A program made the translations under genes and the position numbers. 64,000 nt of DNA from assembly GCA_963788285.1 (NCBI GenBank), contig CAWBGB010000008.1, positions 186,001-250,000 on the forward strand, given 5' to 3'. The notes under the pieces are model-generated. The model was not told the DNA's origin, did not search any database, and was given only the letters and a program-made list of their open reading frames with translations. Of this stretch, positions 9,070-18,211 are shown piece by piece. The DNA comes from Alicyclobacillus_A sp963788285 (GTDB taxonomy: Bacteria > Bacillota > Bacilli > Alicyclobacillales > Alicyclobacillaceae). How positions within the stretch are numbered: position 1 is the stretch's first letter; every line of letters starts with the position of its first letter.

Positions 9070-10035
9070 TTAAACCGGGGTGAGAGGCGGTTCACCACGC
9101 AGCACGGCGAGGAGATTCTCTGCGGCCAAGCGAGCCATTTTTATGCGCGTTTGAACGGTCGCAGACCCGATATGCGGTAACAACACGACGTTATCCAGAG
9201 TCGTCAAAGGGTGGTCCTTTGGTAATGGCTCTTCGCTGAATACGTCCAACCCGGCCGCCCAAATGTGCCGCTCTTTCAACGCGCGATACAAAGCCTGTTC
9301 ATCCACCACAGGCCCGCGCGCCACATTGATCAATACGGCGGTCCGCTTCATGTACGACAGTTCGCGTTCTCCAATCATGCCGCGCGTCTCTTCCGTGAGA
9401 CTGGCGAGAACAACGACATAATCGGAGACAGAAAGCAACGTTGGGAGATCCGTGTAGCGGCACCCGTAATTACGTTCCGCTTCCGGCTTTTGACTTCGGC
9501 TGTAATACAAAACGGTCATTCCAAAGCCTCGTGCGCGGCGTGCCACTGCTTCGCCAATGCGCCCCAGGCCGACAATGCCGAGCGTGGTACCGTATACGTC
9601 TTGTCCGGCCAGCAAAAATGGGCTCCACGCTTGCCAGTGACCGTTACGAACGAATCCATCCGCCTCGGGAATGCGGCGGGCCGTGGCGAGCAAAAGCCCA
9701 AATGCCAAATCCGCCGTGGTTTCCGTCAAAACATCCGGCGTATTGGTGACCACAATTCCACGCGCTTTTGCGGCACTTACGTCGATGTTGTCAAAACCCA
9801 CCGCCATGTTTGAAATCACCTGAAGCGACGGTCCTGCTGCGTCCATGACCTGTTCATCAATCTTGTCGGTGAGCATACTCAAGATGCCATGCACACCACG
9901 GACGCCTTGCAATAACGAGCTCCGCGACACTGGGACTTCACACGAGGAATGAACCGTGAGGCACGTTTCTGCTTCGAGCATTTGTATGATTGCTTGTGGC
10001 AACCGTCGGGTGAGGTAAACGGTCGGCTTCGGCAA
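9070..10035 (-). CDS. D-2-hydroxyacid dehydrogenase (glyoxylate/hydroxypyruvate reductase type)
   Basis: A 321-residue NAD(P)-dependent oxidoreductase. It has the nucleotide motif GIVGLGRIGEAVARRARGFG near residue 150 and the catalytic set Arg (NVARGPVVDEQAL), Glu and His (LLPHIGSATVQTR). It starts at TTG 10035 behind AAGGGGGAAAG. The likely reaction is reduction of glyoxylate or hydroxypyruvate; the exact substrate is unknown. It converges on iadA with a 10-bp gap. Confidence 0.88.
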   Translation of the reverse strand: MPKPTVYLTRRLPQAIIQMLEAETCLTVHSSCEVPVSRSSLLQGVRGVHGILSMLTDKIDEQVMDAAGPSLQVISNMAVGFDNIDVSAAKARGIVVTNTPDVLTETTADLAFGLLLATARRIPEADGFVRNGHWQAWSPFLLAGQDVYGTTLGIVGLGRIGEAVARRARGFGMTVLYYSRSQKPEAERNYGCRYTDLPTLLSVSDYVVVLASLTEETRGMIGERELSYMKRTAVLINVARGPVVDEQALYRALKERHIWAAGLDVFSEEPLPKDHPLTTLDNVVLLPHIGSATVQTRIKMARLAAENLLAVLRGEPPLTPV

Positions 10036-10118
10036 ACTGTCTTTCCCCCTTCAAACGGCAGGTTGGAGTAGACTTTGGATATCAAACACCGATTCCATCC
10101 CCGAGGGGGGTCAGTGAT

Positions 10119-11030
10119 ATGAAGCTATTGTTCCTCGGTACCGGTGCAGGGCTGCCTGCCAAGTCTCGAAATGTCAGTGCCATTGTCCTTCAACTCCTAC
10201 AGGAAACGGGCACAGAATGGCTGTTTGACTGTGGAGAAGGAACCCAACACCAAATCTTACGAGCACCCGTCAAACTGCATCGATTGGAGAAGGTGTTCAT
10301 CACACACCTCCACGGTGATCACATCTTCGGTTTGCCTGGACTACTCTCCAGTCGCTCTTTTCACGGCGCACCGTCGCCTTTACAGGTATTCGGGCCGCCA
10401 GGTCTTCGGTCCTTCGTTGAATGCGCGTTGTCCATCAGTTCAACGCACCTGACCTATCCAGTGGAGTGGTTCGAAGTGCACCCCGGCGTCGTCTGGTCCG
10501 ATGAACGCTTTGAAGTCACTTGTGAACTGCTCGACCACGTCGTCCCTTCATACGGATACCGAGTGACCGAACGAGACAAGCCCGGAGCGTTGCAGAGCGA
10601 TGCTCTGAAAGCACTGGGCGTTCAACCGGGTCCCATCTACGGCACACTGAAAGCTGGGGGACGCGTCGTCTTAGAGAACGGCACAGTCCTCGATGGGCGT
10701 GAGTTTCTTGATCCTCCCATCCCCGGACGAAAACTGGCCATTCTCGGAGACACTCGGCCGTGCGCATCTGTCCAAACGTTGGCGCAAGATGCGGACGTAC
10801 TCGTACACGAGTCGACATTTCACAGTGACTTAGCCGCACTTGCCCATCAATACGGGCACTCTACAGCTTTAGACGCAGCCAGAATGGCACGCGAGGCAGG
10901 TACACACACGCTCATTTTGACACACATCAGCGCTCGCTACCAAGACGATGTACACCACTTGCTCCATGAAGCACGCGCTGTACACCCCAACACCTACGTG
11001 GCAACAGACTTCTGGACATATACGTTCTAA
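10119..11030 (+). CDS. rnz: Ribonuclease Z (tRNA 3' endonuclease)
   Basis: Matures the 3' end of tRNA precursors. The 303-residue metallo-beta-lactamase fold protein shows the N-terminal LLFLGTGAGLPAKSRNVSA, the zinc motif HLHGDHIFGLPGLL, the GDTRPC motif with its Asp, and the C-terminal HIS plus long-form elements. The length is right for the long bacterial form. A GAGGGGGG site lies just before ATG 10119. Confidence 0.95.
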   Translation: MKLLFLGTGAGLPAKSRNVSAIVLQLLQETGTEWLFDCGEGTQHQILRAPVKLHRLEKVFITHLHGDHIFGLPGLLSSRSFHGAPSPLQVFGPPGLRSFVECALSISSTHLTYPVEWFEVHPGVVWSDERFEVTCELLDHVVPSYGYRVTERDKPGALQSDALKALGVQPGPIYGTLKAGGRVVLENGTVLDGREFLDPPIPGRKLAILGDTRPCASVQTLAQDADVLVHESTFHSDLAALAHQYGHSTALDAARMAREAGTHTLILTHISARYQDDVHHLLHEARAVHPNTYVATDFWTYTF

Positions 11031-11031
11031 T

Positions 11032-11301
11032 TCACAATGACGAATTGGGCGTCTCCTTGGCCTCTGCCAGCTTTTGCGCAATGTCCGGCCGCGGATCCCA
11101 GCAGTGAAACTTGTAAAAAGTTTTCGTCTCGTACCCGAGCCGCCGGCAACGCGGCTGTGGACGTCCATCCACTCGCGAGATTTCAAAATGCCGACAGGTC
11201 GCACAGCAGTGGTAGTCCTTTGTCAAGCGGTATCTCCCTCTCCCAAGTGTTGACCTTAGTCTACCATAGGCCGCTTTGCACCCGGATGGGCGCTCACACA
11301 T
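11032..11301 (-). CDS. Small cysteine-rich protein, unknown function
   Basis: An 89-residue basic protein with CCATCRHFE near 32-40, a further RCRRLGY and a final FHCWDPRP. The spacing of the cysteines suggests a small zinc-binding fold like those found in many Bacillales hypothetical proteins. The real start may be a TTG about 25 codons in (LTKDYHCC). It is convergent with rnz (1 bp between stops). No function can be given. Confidence 0.55.
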   Translation of the reverse strand: MCERPSGCKAAYGRLRSTLGRGRYRLTKDYHCCATCRHFEISRVDGRPQPRCRRLGYETKTFYKFHCWDPRPDIAQKLAEAKETPNSSL

Positions 11302-11370
11302 ATCTTAGTTCGACCGCTTTTACATGAAACGGGGATCAGCGGCAGTGCGTAAGATTCGGAGGTGGGTGTG

Positions 11371-12174
11371 GTGAGTTACGTGCAAAACGCATTGTTTGAA
11401 CATCGGTTTTGGCTTCAAGTATTAGGAGATCACGCGCGGTTCATTCTCGACTCCCTGTCCCCGCGCGAGAAGACCGAAGTCGAACGTGCCAACGGATTCG
11501 TACACGGATTTGACCGCCTATTGGCAGAAGCGCGGCAACCCTTGACGGAGCAAGAAGCGATGAGATTGAGCCGTGATGCGGAACAACAAACCCACCGGCT
11601 GCGTGAGTTCAAGTTACACTTGCTGCGCCGACATCTGACGTCGCAGATTGGCCTTTTACTGCCGCCGACGTTTATGAATCACATGGTCAACGAACTGGAG
11701 GAGTACCAACGCATCCTTGAATGCCTCGTTCGTGGGGAGACACCGCCGCCAGCGCACCCCGTTCACCATCACGTCCTCTGGCTTGCAGATGCCGTAGGAC
11801 ACTCGGAAACCTTGGAAAGTATGGCGGATCCGGTGGAGAAGCAGGTGATTGCGAAAAGTCACCAGTTCACACGTCATTTCGAGAGGCTGTACCTCAAAGC
11901 ACTGGAAGTTGCCGGGTATTTGCGAACCCGACTCGGAGAGTTTCCTGCGCTGACTCGGTTCAACCAAGATGTGTCCCTGGAGGTTATGCTGTTCCGTGAG
12001 TTTTTGAAGGAACTCGAAGACATGAAACTGGACGCCTCCTTGTTGTCGACGCTGTCGCCGTTACTGCCGGATCACATGGCGCGCGAGGAATGTTACTACC
12101 TCCTCAAGTTGGCACAGTCATCAGACGTCCCCGCTCCACCGTGCGATCCCGCCGCACCGCGCGTTCAAGAGTGA
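11371..12174 (+). CDS. DUF2935 domain protein
   Basis: An all-helical protein of about 267 residues beginning SYVQNALFEHRFWLQVLGDHARF, a sequence typical of DUF2935. It shows two related helical halves, the second near HQFTRHFERLYLKALEVA, with repeated His/Glu residues that could bind metal as in ferritin-like folds; this is inference only. The start is taken as GTG 11371 because GGAGG (11358-11362) is 8 bp before it. The biochemical function is unknown. Confidence 0.8.
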   Translation: MSYVQNALFEHRFWLQVLGDHARFILDSLSPREKTEVERANGFVHGFDRLLAEARQPLTEQEAMRLSRDAEQQTHRLREFKLHLLRRHLTSQIGLLLPPTFMNHMVNELEEYQRILECLVRGETPPPAHPVHHHVLWLADAVGHSETLESMADPVEKQVIAKSHQFTRHFERLYLKALEVAGYLRTRLGEFPALTRFNQDVSLEVMLFREFLKELEDMKLDASLLSTLSPLLPDHMAREECYYLLKLAQSSDVPAPPCDPAAPRVQE

Positions 12175-12225
12175 TAGCTTCATCAGTCTCACATGGAAAC
12201 ACATGGGTACCCTCGGGGTGAATTC

Positions 12226-12975
12226 ATGTGTGTTTGTGCGCTTCGTACCACACCTTGGGTGTACACCGTTTCCTCGTTGACGGTGGCTGCGTTTACTAGA
12301 GGGAAAACACTTCTAGCGCAGCGAGGTGACAGTCGCTTGTTTCTATACACAGCACTTGGAGACTCCATCACGGCAGGTGAAAGTGCGACATCGCCGACGT
12401 TTGCATATCCACATCGACTGGTATCCATGCTGCGCAAACGAAACATTCCTGCCGATGGCGCAGTGCTGGCCAACCCGGGTTGGACCAGTGCCGCGCTGCG
12501 ATCCGCCGTATTGGAAAATTCCACGTTCTATTTGTCGCGCGCCAACGCCATCTCCATCTGGGTGGGCGGGGACGATATCGCTTTTACAGGTCTCGCGCTG
12601 CTCGAAGGTGCGCCTCGAAGTGTCGTTCCCCAGACTCTTCGGAACTACGGAATGGGTGCGGGACAGCTCGTAGGCGCCATCCGCAAAGTCAGCAAAGCCA
12701 AAGTCATTCTGTGCACTCAGTACAATCCATTCCCGAACAGTCCTTTGGCGGCAGAAGCGATTCGTGCCCTCAACGATGTCACGGCAACGGTTGCATCCCG
12801 CACGGGCGCAATCGTCGCTCCCGCCCACAAATGGTTCGCGGGACGCGAAGCGGTACTAATTGCCGGTTACCGTACAGGTCGGTTGCAAGACGCCTTGCGC
12901 GGCGGTCGCCTGCCGGTTCACCCTAATGATGCCGGACATCGCGTCATCGCCGAAGGATTGCTACCGCTCTTGTGA
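12226..12975 (+). CDS. SGNH/GDSL-type hydrolase
   Basis: An esterase or lipase-like hydrolase of ~249 residues. Block I is YTALGDSITAGES with the nucleophilic Ser; block III is WVGGDD, where families normally have GxND; block V is PVHPNDAGH with the catalytic Asp/His. ATG 12226 has a weak GGGGTG site; a longer start at 12193 lacks one. There is no clear signal peptide. It ends in a strong terminator. The substrate is unknown. Confidence 0.82.
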   Translation: MCVCALRTTPWVYTVSSLTVAAFTRGKTLLAQRGDSRLFLYTALGDSITAGESATSPTFAYPHRLVSMLRKRNIPADGAVLANPGWTSAALRSAVLENSTFYLSRANAISIWVGGDDIAFTGLALLEGAPRSVVPQTLRNYGMGAGQLVGAIRKVSKAKVILCTQYNPFPNSPLAAEAIRALNDVTATVASRTGAIVAPAHKWFAGREAVLIAGYRTGRLQDALRGGRLPVHPNDAGHRVIAEGLLPLL

Positions 12976-13004
12976 ATTATCCGCTACCGTGACGCTCGTC
13001 ACAA

Positions 13005-13038
13005 TAAAAAATGAGAGTGGCGCCCACTCTCATTTTTT
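13005..13038. terminator. Bidirectional Rho-independent terminator
   Basis: An A6 tract, a stem of TGAGAGTGG paired with CCACTCTCA, and a T6 tract form a hairpin that would work on both strands. It sits between the SGNH hydrolase and the small convergent frame. Confidence 0.92.
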
Positions 13039-13275
13039 CGATTCTTGAATCGTGTGCGCCGGGCTCGTTGTCCAATCAGCCGGTACTTTCGTGTCCAACC
13101 ACTGGTTTTTCGGAAAGAACGCGTGGCGTTCCTGAAAGTACGTGTTGAAACATCTTTTTGAGCCACAGGCGCTGCCGATTCGGCACCGTATCCACGCCAG
13201 GCACCACATTCTACCCGTCGGAGAGGTGTCTCCGGTGTACCCATCTCGTTCATCGTGCGGAGTCTCCCATATCAT
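13030..13275 (-). CDS. Possible small basic protein
   Basis: An 81-codon frame whose last 40 residues (CFNTYFQERHAFFPKNQWLD and following) look protein-like. Its stop lies inside the shared terminator stem, as for a genuine convergent gene. Internal starts near 13203 are equally possible. The upstream AT-rich DNA at 13255-13320 could hold the promoter. No family is recognised and the call is tentative. Confidence 0.35.
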   Translation of the reverse strand: MIWETPHDERDGYTGDTSPTGRMWCLAWIRCRIGSACGSKRCFNTYFQERHAFFPKNQWLDTKVPADWTTSPAHTIQESKK

Positions 13276-13458
13276 GGAATGATTTTATTATAAAAAAAGA
13301 TGTTCTGTGATTCTCATTGTAATATGTAATGAAGATTAGAAACATGCACTCCCACGCATCGCGAAATGCTTTTCCCTTGAGATACGTATGAACGATGATA
13401 GAGAGAGGTATCGTCAGGGATGGAACGTTGTGGTACGCCGATGGTTCCCGCAACTTCG

Positions 13459-15347
13459 ATCGGGTAAGAGGGGGTGACTAACCCCCGTCTTCCCACACCA
13501 CCATACGTACCGTCCGGTATACGGCGGTTCATGTTGTGTAACGAAGTGAGTCGTATCGTTCGACTAAGCTTACAAGTCCTTGGTTGCGCCAATAGGCAAT
13601 TCCAAGGGCTTTGTTCACTTGTGGCGTATTTGCGAGGCGCCAATACCCTTTTCGGGAAGCGCTTATGAGTGCTGCCCATTCGTTTGAGATGCCGAGTGCT
13701 ACAAGATTGCGTTTCTTTGTTTTAGGTTTCTTCCATTGTTTCAGAAGGCACATCCGTAGTCGTCGGCGTATCCACTCGTCAAGTTCGGCGAAGACACTCC
13801 TGGTTTCGGCGTGGCGGTAGTAGCCGGCCCACCCGCGTAGGTAGGCGTTGAGCCGTTCTAGCCTTTGGGCCATCGATTGTCCCCTGCTTCGTTTCGTTAG
13901 TTCACGGACTTTGTCCTTGAAGCGCTTGAGGGACTTGGGGGCTACTCGGATTTTCGGCCGTTGGTGCCACGTGAATGAGAAACCCAGAAATTTGCGCTTC
14001 CAGGGTCGGTCTACCGCACTCTTTTCCACATTTACCCTGAGCTTTAATCGTCCTTCTACAAATCTTCGCACACTCTCCATGACCCGTTCTCCTGCTCGAC
14101 GACTGCGGACGTAGACATTACAGTCATCTGCATAACGGGCGAATCGGTGCCCTCGGCGCATAAGTTCCTTGTCCAGGTCATCCAGCATAATGTTCGCCAG
14201 TAGCGGACTCAGCGGTCCGCCTTGCGGAACACCCTCGTCTGTTGTTACGCAGCCTCCGTTGCACATGACACCGGCTTCTAGATATCGCCTAATGAGCCGT
14301 AACACTCGTTTGTCCTTAACTTTTCGGGCCACTCTTGCCATCAGCATGTCGTGGTTTACTCGGTCAAAGAATTGAGCAAAGTCGAGGTCTACAACCCAGC
14401 GATATCCTTGGGCGATGTAGCTTTGTGCCTGTTTCACTGCCTGGTGAGCACTATATCCTGGTCGGAACCCGTAGCTGTACGGTGAGAATTCTGGGTCGAA
14501 GATGGGTGTGAGCACTTGCAGAAGGGCCTGTTGAATCAGGCGGTCAAGCACCGCTGGTATCCCCAACATCCGTTTGCCACCGTCTGGTTTCGGGATTTCG
14601 ACTCGACGTACGGGCATCGGTTGGTAGGTTCCACGAAGGAGTTCGTCACGAATGCCCGCCCAGTTGTCCATCAGGAAGGGTCGAAGGGATTTTATCTCCA
14701 TTCCATCGACGCCTGCCGCACCCTTGTTCTTCTCCACACGGCGCAGGGCCGAGAGCAGGTTCTCCCGCTCTACTACCTGTTCCATCAGGTTCGCACAATT
14801 CGCTTCGCGGGTTGGTTCGTTGGGTCGTACCGGAGAGAAACTCGGCGCTTCCTCGGTCCCCCGTAGATTCACCACTTCCTCCCGAGGATAGCTCCCTTTC
14901 GGGATATTCGGCTGTCTATGCTTCTCTCTCCAACTTGCCATGAACAACCCTCACAATCATGTTCAGTCCTTCCCTGCTCTGGCGTCCCTTTGCAGGTACT
15001 ATGACCTCTGCTGACTCCTGTCCGTTCAGCGCCACCTTTCGATGGCGGTTACCAGCTTTGCTGGCGTTCCGGGCAGGCCTCCCCGGGTAAGAGCGTTGTC
15101 TTTCCCTCCATATACCCACTCCATCTACTCTCGACAGCCTTCGGTAGCAAGGGCTTTGTCTTGGTGTGCAGACTTACCCAGCTGTCGCCAGCCTCAATTG
15201 GAGTTCGTGAACCTTGGGCCGGAGGTTTGCCGCCGCCTTCCTTCAGATCCCATCTCACGATGGGCACCTTTGGCTTAAGCTAATGGCTACTGCTACCTTC
15301 ACCATTCCGGACTTTCACCGTATAGACAACGCCCATGCCGGGCGCAC
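13459..15347 (-). mobile_element. Group II intron, class C type, with maturase
   Basis: The 5' end on the minus strand reads GTGCGCCCGGCATGGG at 15347, the typical group II start. It is followed by ~400 nt of ribozyme, the maturase frame and a 3' hairpin region ending near ACCCGAT (about 13459). The 5' boundary falls immediately after the terminator hairpin of the NlpC/P60 gene. Class C introns are known to insert behind terminators, and the maturase lacks an endonuclease domain, which agrees. The 3' boundary is estimated, within a few bases. Confidence 0.85.
13529..14947 (-). CDS. ltrA: Group II intron reverse transcriptase/maturase
   Basis: A 472-residue intron-encoded protein. The RT domain (about 60-330) includes VPQGGPLSPLLANIMLDDLD and the active-site RYADDCNVY. 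The X/maturase domain has KFLGFSFTWH and the GIIM-type LNAYLRGWAGYYRHAETRSV. There is no HNH endonuclease after it, the class C pattern. The frame is intact, so the intron may still be mobile. The protein helps splicing and reverse transcribes the intron at its new site. Confidence 0.96.
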   Translation of the reverse strand: MFMASWREKHRQPNIPKGSYPREEVVNLRGTEEAPSFSPVRPNEPTREANCANLMEQVVERENLLSALRRVEKNKGAAGVDGMEIKSLRPFLMDNWAGIRDELLRGTYQPMPVRRVEIPKPDGGKRMLGIPAVLDRLIQQALLQVLTPIFDPEFSPYSYGFRPGYSAHQAVKQAQSYIAQGYRWVVDLDFAQFFDRVNHDMLMARVARKVKDKRVLRLIRRYLEAGVMCNGGCVTTDEGVPQGGPLSPLLANIMLDDLDKELMRRGHRFARYADDCNVYVRSRRAGERVMESVRRFVEGRLKLRVNVEKSAVDRPWKRKFLGFSFTWHQRPKIRVAPKSLKRFKDKVRELTKRSRGQSMAQRLERLNAYLRGWAGYYRHAETRSVFAELDEWIRRRLRMCLLKQWKKPKTKKRNLVALGISNEWAALISASRKGYWRLANTPQVNKALGIAYWRNQGLVSLVERYDSLRYTT

Positions 15348-15386
15348 ACACAAGGGTCGGGGCACAGCGCCCTGACCCTTGTTTTC
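15348..15386 (-). terminator. Terminator of the NlpC/P60 gene and insertion target of the intron
   Basis: On the minus strand a stem of CAAGGGTCAGGGCGC paired through a short loop with GCCCCGACCCTTG is found directly after the hydrolase stop. The T tract normally expected is replaced by the intron start, so intron insertion has cut off its tail. Confidence 0.85.
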
Positions 15387-15390
15387 ATTT

Positions 15391-16557
15391 TCAGCTTGCG
15401 TTCATGACGCGTCTTGCGCCGATATAGCGTGAAGACCAGTATGGCAAAGAAAGCGATGTAATCTTCAATCCTGCGTCTTCGGCATTGATCATCATGCCGT
15501 TGCCGATGTAAATTCCCACGTGCGTTGCGCCGGGTGCGTACGTACTGAAGAAGACCAAGTCGCCCGGTTGTAAATCGCTCTGCGAAACCGGAATCCCTTG
15601 GGCAAATTGTTCGGCAGCGGTGCGGTTGAGCGATATGCCGAAATGGTTGAATACGTATTGCGTGAATCCTGAACAATCGAAGCCTGGATTTGGCGTGGTT
15701 CCACCCCAAACGTAAGGCAAGCCGATAAACTGCTCTGCATAGTGAATGAGATCGTTTACGTTTACGTTTGTAAAGCTGCTTTTCGTCTGGGCGATATACG
15801 TTGGGTTTTGTACCTTGGTTTCAGCAGCTGCAGTTTCGGCAATAATTTGCTGAATTTGCGCTTGCGTCATTTTCAGTTGACTTTCCAGTGTGTACTTCGC
15901 ATTTCTGTCCTTCTGTTCACGACTCTGGATATTGCGTAGCGCGTCAGATTTCTCTTGTTTCAAAGAATTGTCGACCGCTTGAAGTTGCAAAAGTTGGGCG
16001 CGACGTTGTTCCAGCTGGTTCTTTTCTGCGTCCAGCGATTTGTGCTGTGCAACGAGCTCGAGTTGCAGGTTTGCTACGGTATTGACGATGTCATGCTGCT
16101 GTTGACCGATCAGGGCCATTTCACTCAAGCCACTTAGAAAGTCTGAGAAGGACTGAGCTCCAAACAGCACGTCTATGAAACTTTGGCCCCCACTTTCATA
16201 CATGTACTTCAACTGGTCCGCCAATTCGTTTTCTGATTGGGTGAGATCCGCTTGGTTCTGCTGAATTTTTGCTTCCAGCGCATTTACTTTGTCTAATATT
16301 TCAGAATACTGTTTCTGGTTTTCGCTCAATGAGGCGTTCACAGTGCTGAGAGAAGCAGTCAGAGAGTCAATTTGCGTTTGGTATGTGGACTCCTGCTGTT
16401 TGTCTTTCTCGATTTGCTGTTGCATCTGATTGACTTGCGATGCCAATTGCTTGGCTTGGTTTCTCTTCTGGGTTAAGGAATCAGCATACGCCGTTGTCAT
16501 CGAAGCGGTCGCCACGCAAACCGCCACTGTCCCTGCAATCCATTTCCGTCTACTCAA
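15391..16557 (-). CDS. Secreted NlpC/P60 peptidoglycan endopeptidase with N-terminal coiled coil
   Basis: Cell wall hydrolase. A signal peptide (SRRKWIAGTVAVCVATASM then TTAYA before DSL) is followed by a ~220-residue coiled coil rich in Gln (CwlO/PcsB-like) and an NlpC/P60 domain with the catalytic Cys in FDCSGFTQYVF, His in THVGIYIG and a third polar residue after. The start is TTG 16557 after GGTGATC; in-frame starts exist up to 16686 but would spoil the signal peptide. The enzyme probably cleaves D-Glu to diamino acid bonds; the coiled coil suggests control by FtsEX-type partners (inference). Confidence 0.92.
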   Translation of the reverse strand: MSRRKWIAGTVAVCVATASMTTAYADSLTQKRNQAKQLASQVNQMQQQIEKDKQQESTYQTQIDSLTASLSTVNASLSENQKQYSEILDKVNALEAKIQQNQADLTQSENELADQLKYMYESGGQSFIDVLFGAQSFSDFLSGLSEMALIGQQQHDIVNTVANLQLELVAQHKSLDAEKNQLEQRRAQLLQLQAVDNSLKQEKSDALRNIQSREQKDRNAKYTLESQLKMTQAQIQQIIAETAAAETKVQNPTYIAQTKSSFTNVNVNDLIHYAEQFIGLPYVWGGTTPNPGFDCSGFTQYVFNHFGISLNRTAAEQFAQGIPVSQSDLQPGDLVFFSTYAPGATHVGIYIGNGMMINAEDAGLKITSLSLPYWSSRYIGARRVMNAS

Positions 16558-16830
16558 TAAGATCACCACGTTATCCGATTTTGGACATGCCATCGCTACA
16601 TGCCGGTTGCAGTAGTTATTCGACACAAGCGGGCGATTTCCTTGTTTTATTGTCGGATTTTTGGATGTGTAACGGTTTTGCCACAATTGCGTCGCAAGGC
16701 TTCACCTGCGTCACCAGAATCAGGCAAGCGTAGAACCTGGACAAGACTAGACTTTCTGAGAAGAATGGAGACACTTGCCGTACAAGCCATGCTCATGCGC
16801 GGGACGAAAACAACGCTGAAAGGTGATATC

Positions 16831-17735
16831 GTGAAGAAATCTCCAACGCTCGCTATCCTATTGTCCGTCATCACTGTGCTGGTCACGGCATGCCTGCTGT
16901 TCATACAAAGCACGTCCAGAGCAAACCGGTGAAACAACGGTCCATGCACCAAAGCCATACCAAACCAACGTGTTGGTGTACACGGTGGACTACGCAAATC
17001 AGACGGATACCTATCGGGATATTATGACTCATAAAAGCGATATTAACATTGTGTCGGACTTTGCATTTGAAGTCAGAAAAAATGGAGCGTTGGCCGGTAC
17101 AGCTCCTAAATCAACAGGGATCCATCGTTATGCCTGTGTGGTTAATCTGACAAACGGAACCTCTAACTCGAAAACGATTGGACATATCTTGCATGACGCG
17201 TCACTATTGAAGAAATTGCAGGACTATCTGATCAAACTGGCTAAAGCGACCCGTCCATCGGAAACGACCAACTGGAAAAAGGGATCGGTGACAACACAGA
17301 TCAGGTAGTTCTGATGACGTACGACTACTCCTACCCGGGCAGCCATCCTGGTCCTGTCGCGCCAACCTGGTGGGTGAAGTCGATCCTCGACTACGAGACC
17401 GCCGTGATTCCGAGCGACAAGATATTTCTTGGCATCAACGCGTATAGGTATACATCGGGGAATTCCAAAGGCACCGCGGTTGGACTGGCCCGCGTAGACA
17501 AAGTCAACAAGAAGTACCACGCCATCGAACACTTCGACGCTGTCAACGATACGCCGTAACGTATCAAAGCAACGTCAAAGACTATGTGTTCTACTTCGAG
17601 AATCAGCAGAGTTTGACCGATAAGATGAACCTCGCCAAAGCGTACGGATTGCATGGTATCGCCATCTGGCGAATTGGCTGGAAAACAACGAACTGTGGAA
17701 TGCCGTCAAGGTCTATAAGAAACAGAACCTTGAGT
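16831..17735 (+). pseudogene. GH18-type (YaaH-like) cell wall glycosidase, degraded
   Basis: A GTG start at 16831 with AAAGGTGAT gives a membrane or signal segment (VKKSPTLAILLSVITVLVTA). Frames then break several times: VYTVDYANQTDTYRDIM, DINIVSDFAFEV, MTYDYSYPGSHPGPVAP, IPSDKIFLGINAY and GIAIWRIGW appear in three frames. These are the beta-strand motifs of family 18 glycosidases such as spore peptidoglycan hydrolases. The catalytic DxxE region is not found, and deletions as well as frameshifts are needed, so this is true decay. Confidence 0.75.
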
Positions 17736-17870
17736 CATCCAGATGATGACGGCAGTGATATGCTCTTTGCGTTACATCTGCATCGAATGGTCATGACGAG
17801 GTTTGCCCACTTCAAAACGCCATCCCTCCACAACCGCGCACACCGTTCCGTCCGGGCCAGCATATCAATG
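17734..17870. repeat. Dispersed ~137-bp repeat, copy 1
   Basis: Begins with an imperfect palindrome (GTCATCCAGATGATGAC) and runs to CCGTCCGGGCCAGCAT. A closely similar copy lies at 59144-59280 upstream of sigK. The two copies differ by scattered substitutions and a small indel. It lies directly after the GH18 remnant. It is non-coding as far as I can see. Confidence 0.8.
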
Positions 17871-18151
17871 CAAGGAATGTGCCTAGCCTTGGGGTTATCG
17901 GGAATGCTTGTTCTACTGTGGTCATAATGGCGGTATCCGTATCTCTCCGCCAACAGGGACGTTGGCTCAGTGTCTAGTATTGTGATTCCAATAATGTAGG
18001 GATTAGGTGACAAGGAACAGCCCCACTATCACACCGACAGTGGGACTTAGTTATATAGCTGACCTACCCTGGAACCGCCAAAACGATCAAGCAATTACCT
18101 CCAAGAAATGCAAGTCACCCCATCTTATTTTGATGAAAATTGCGTTTCTAT

Positions 18152-18180
18152 TAAAAAACTAGCCACCCTTCACGGGTGAC
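18152..18180 (-). terminator. Terminator of the histidine kinase gene
   Basis: On the minus strand GTCACCC-GTGAA-GGGTGGC is followed by TAGTTTTTTAA, 32 bp after the kinase stop. Confidence 0.85.
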
Positions 18181-18211
18181 ATCATGGTAATTATGAGTGA
18201 ACTACGAGATG

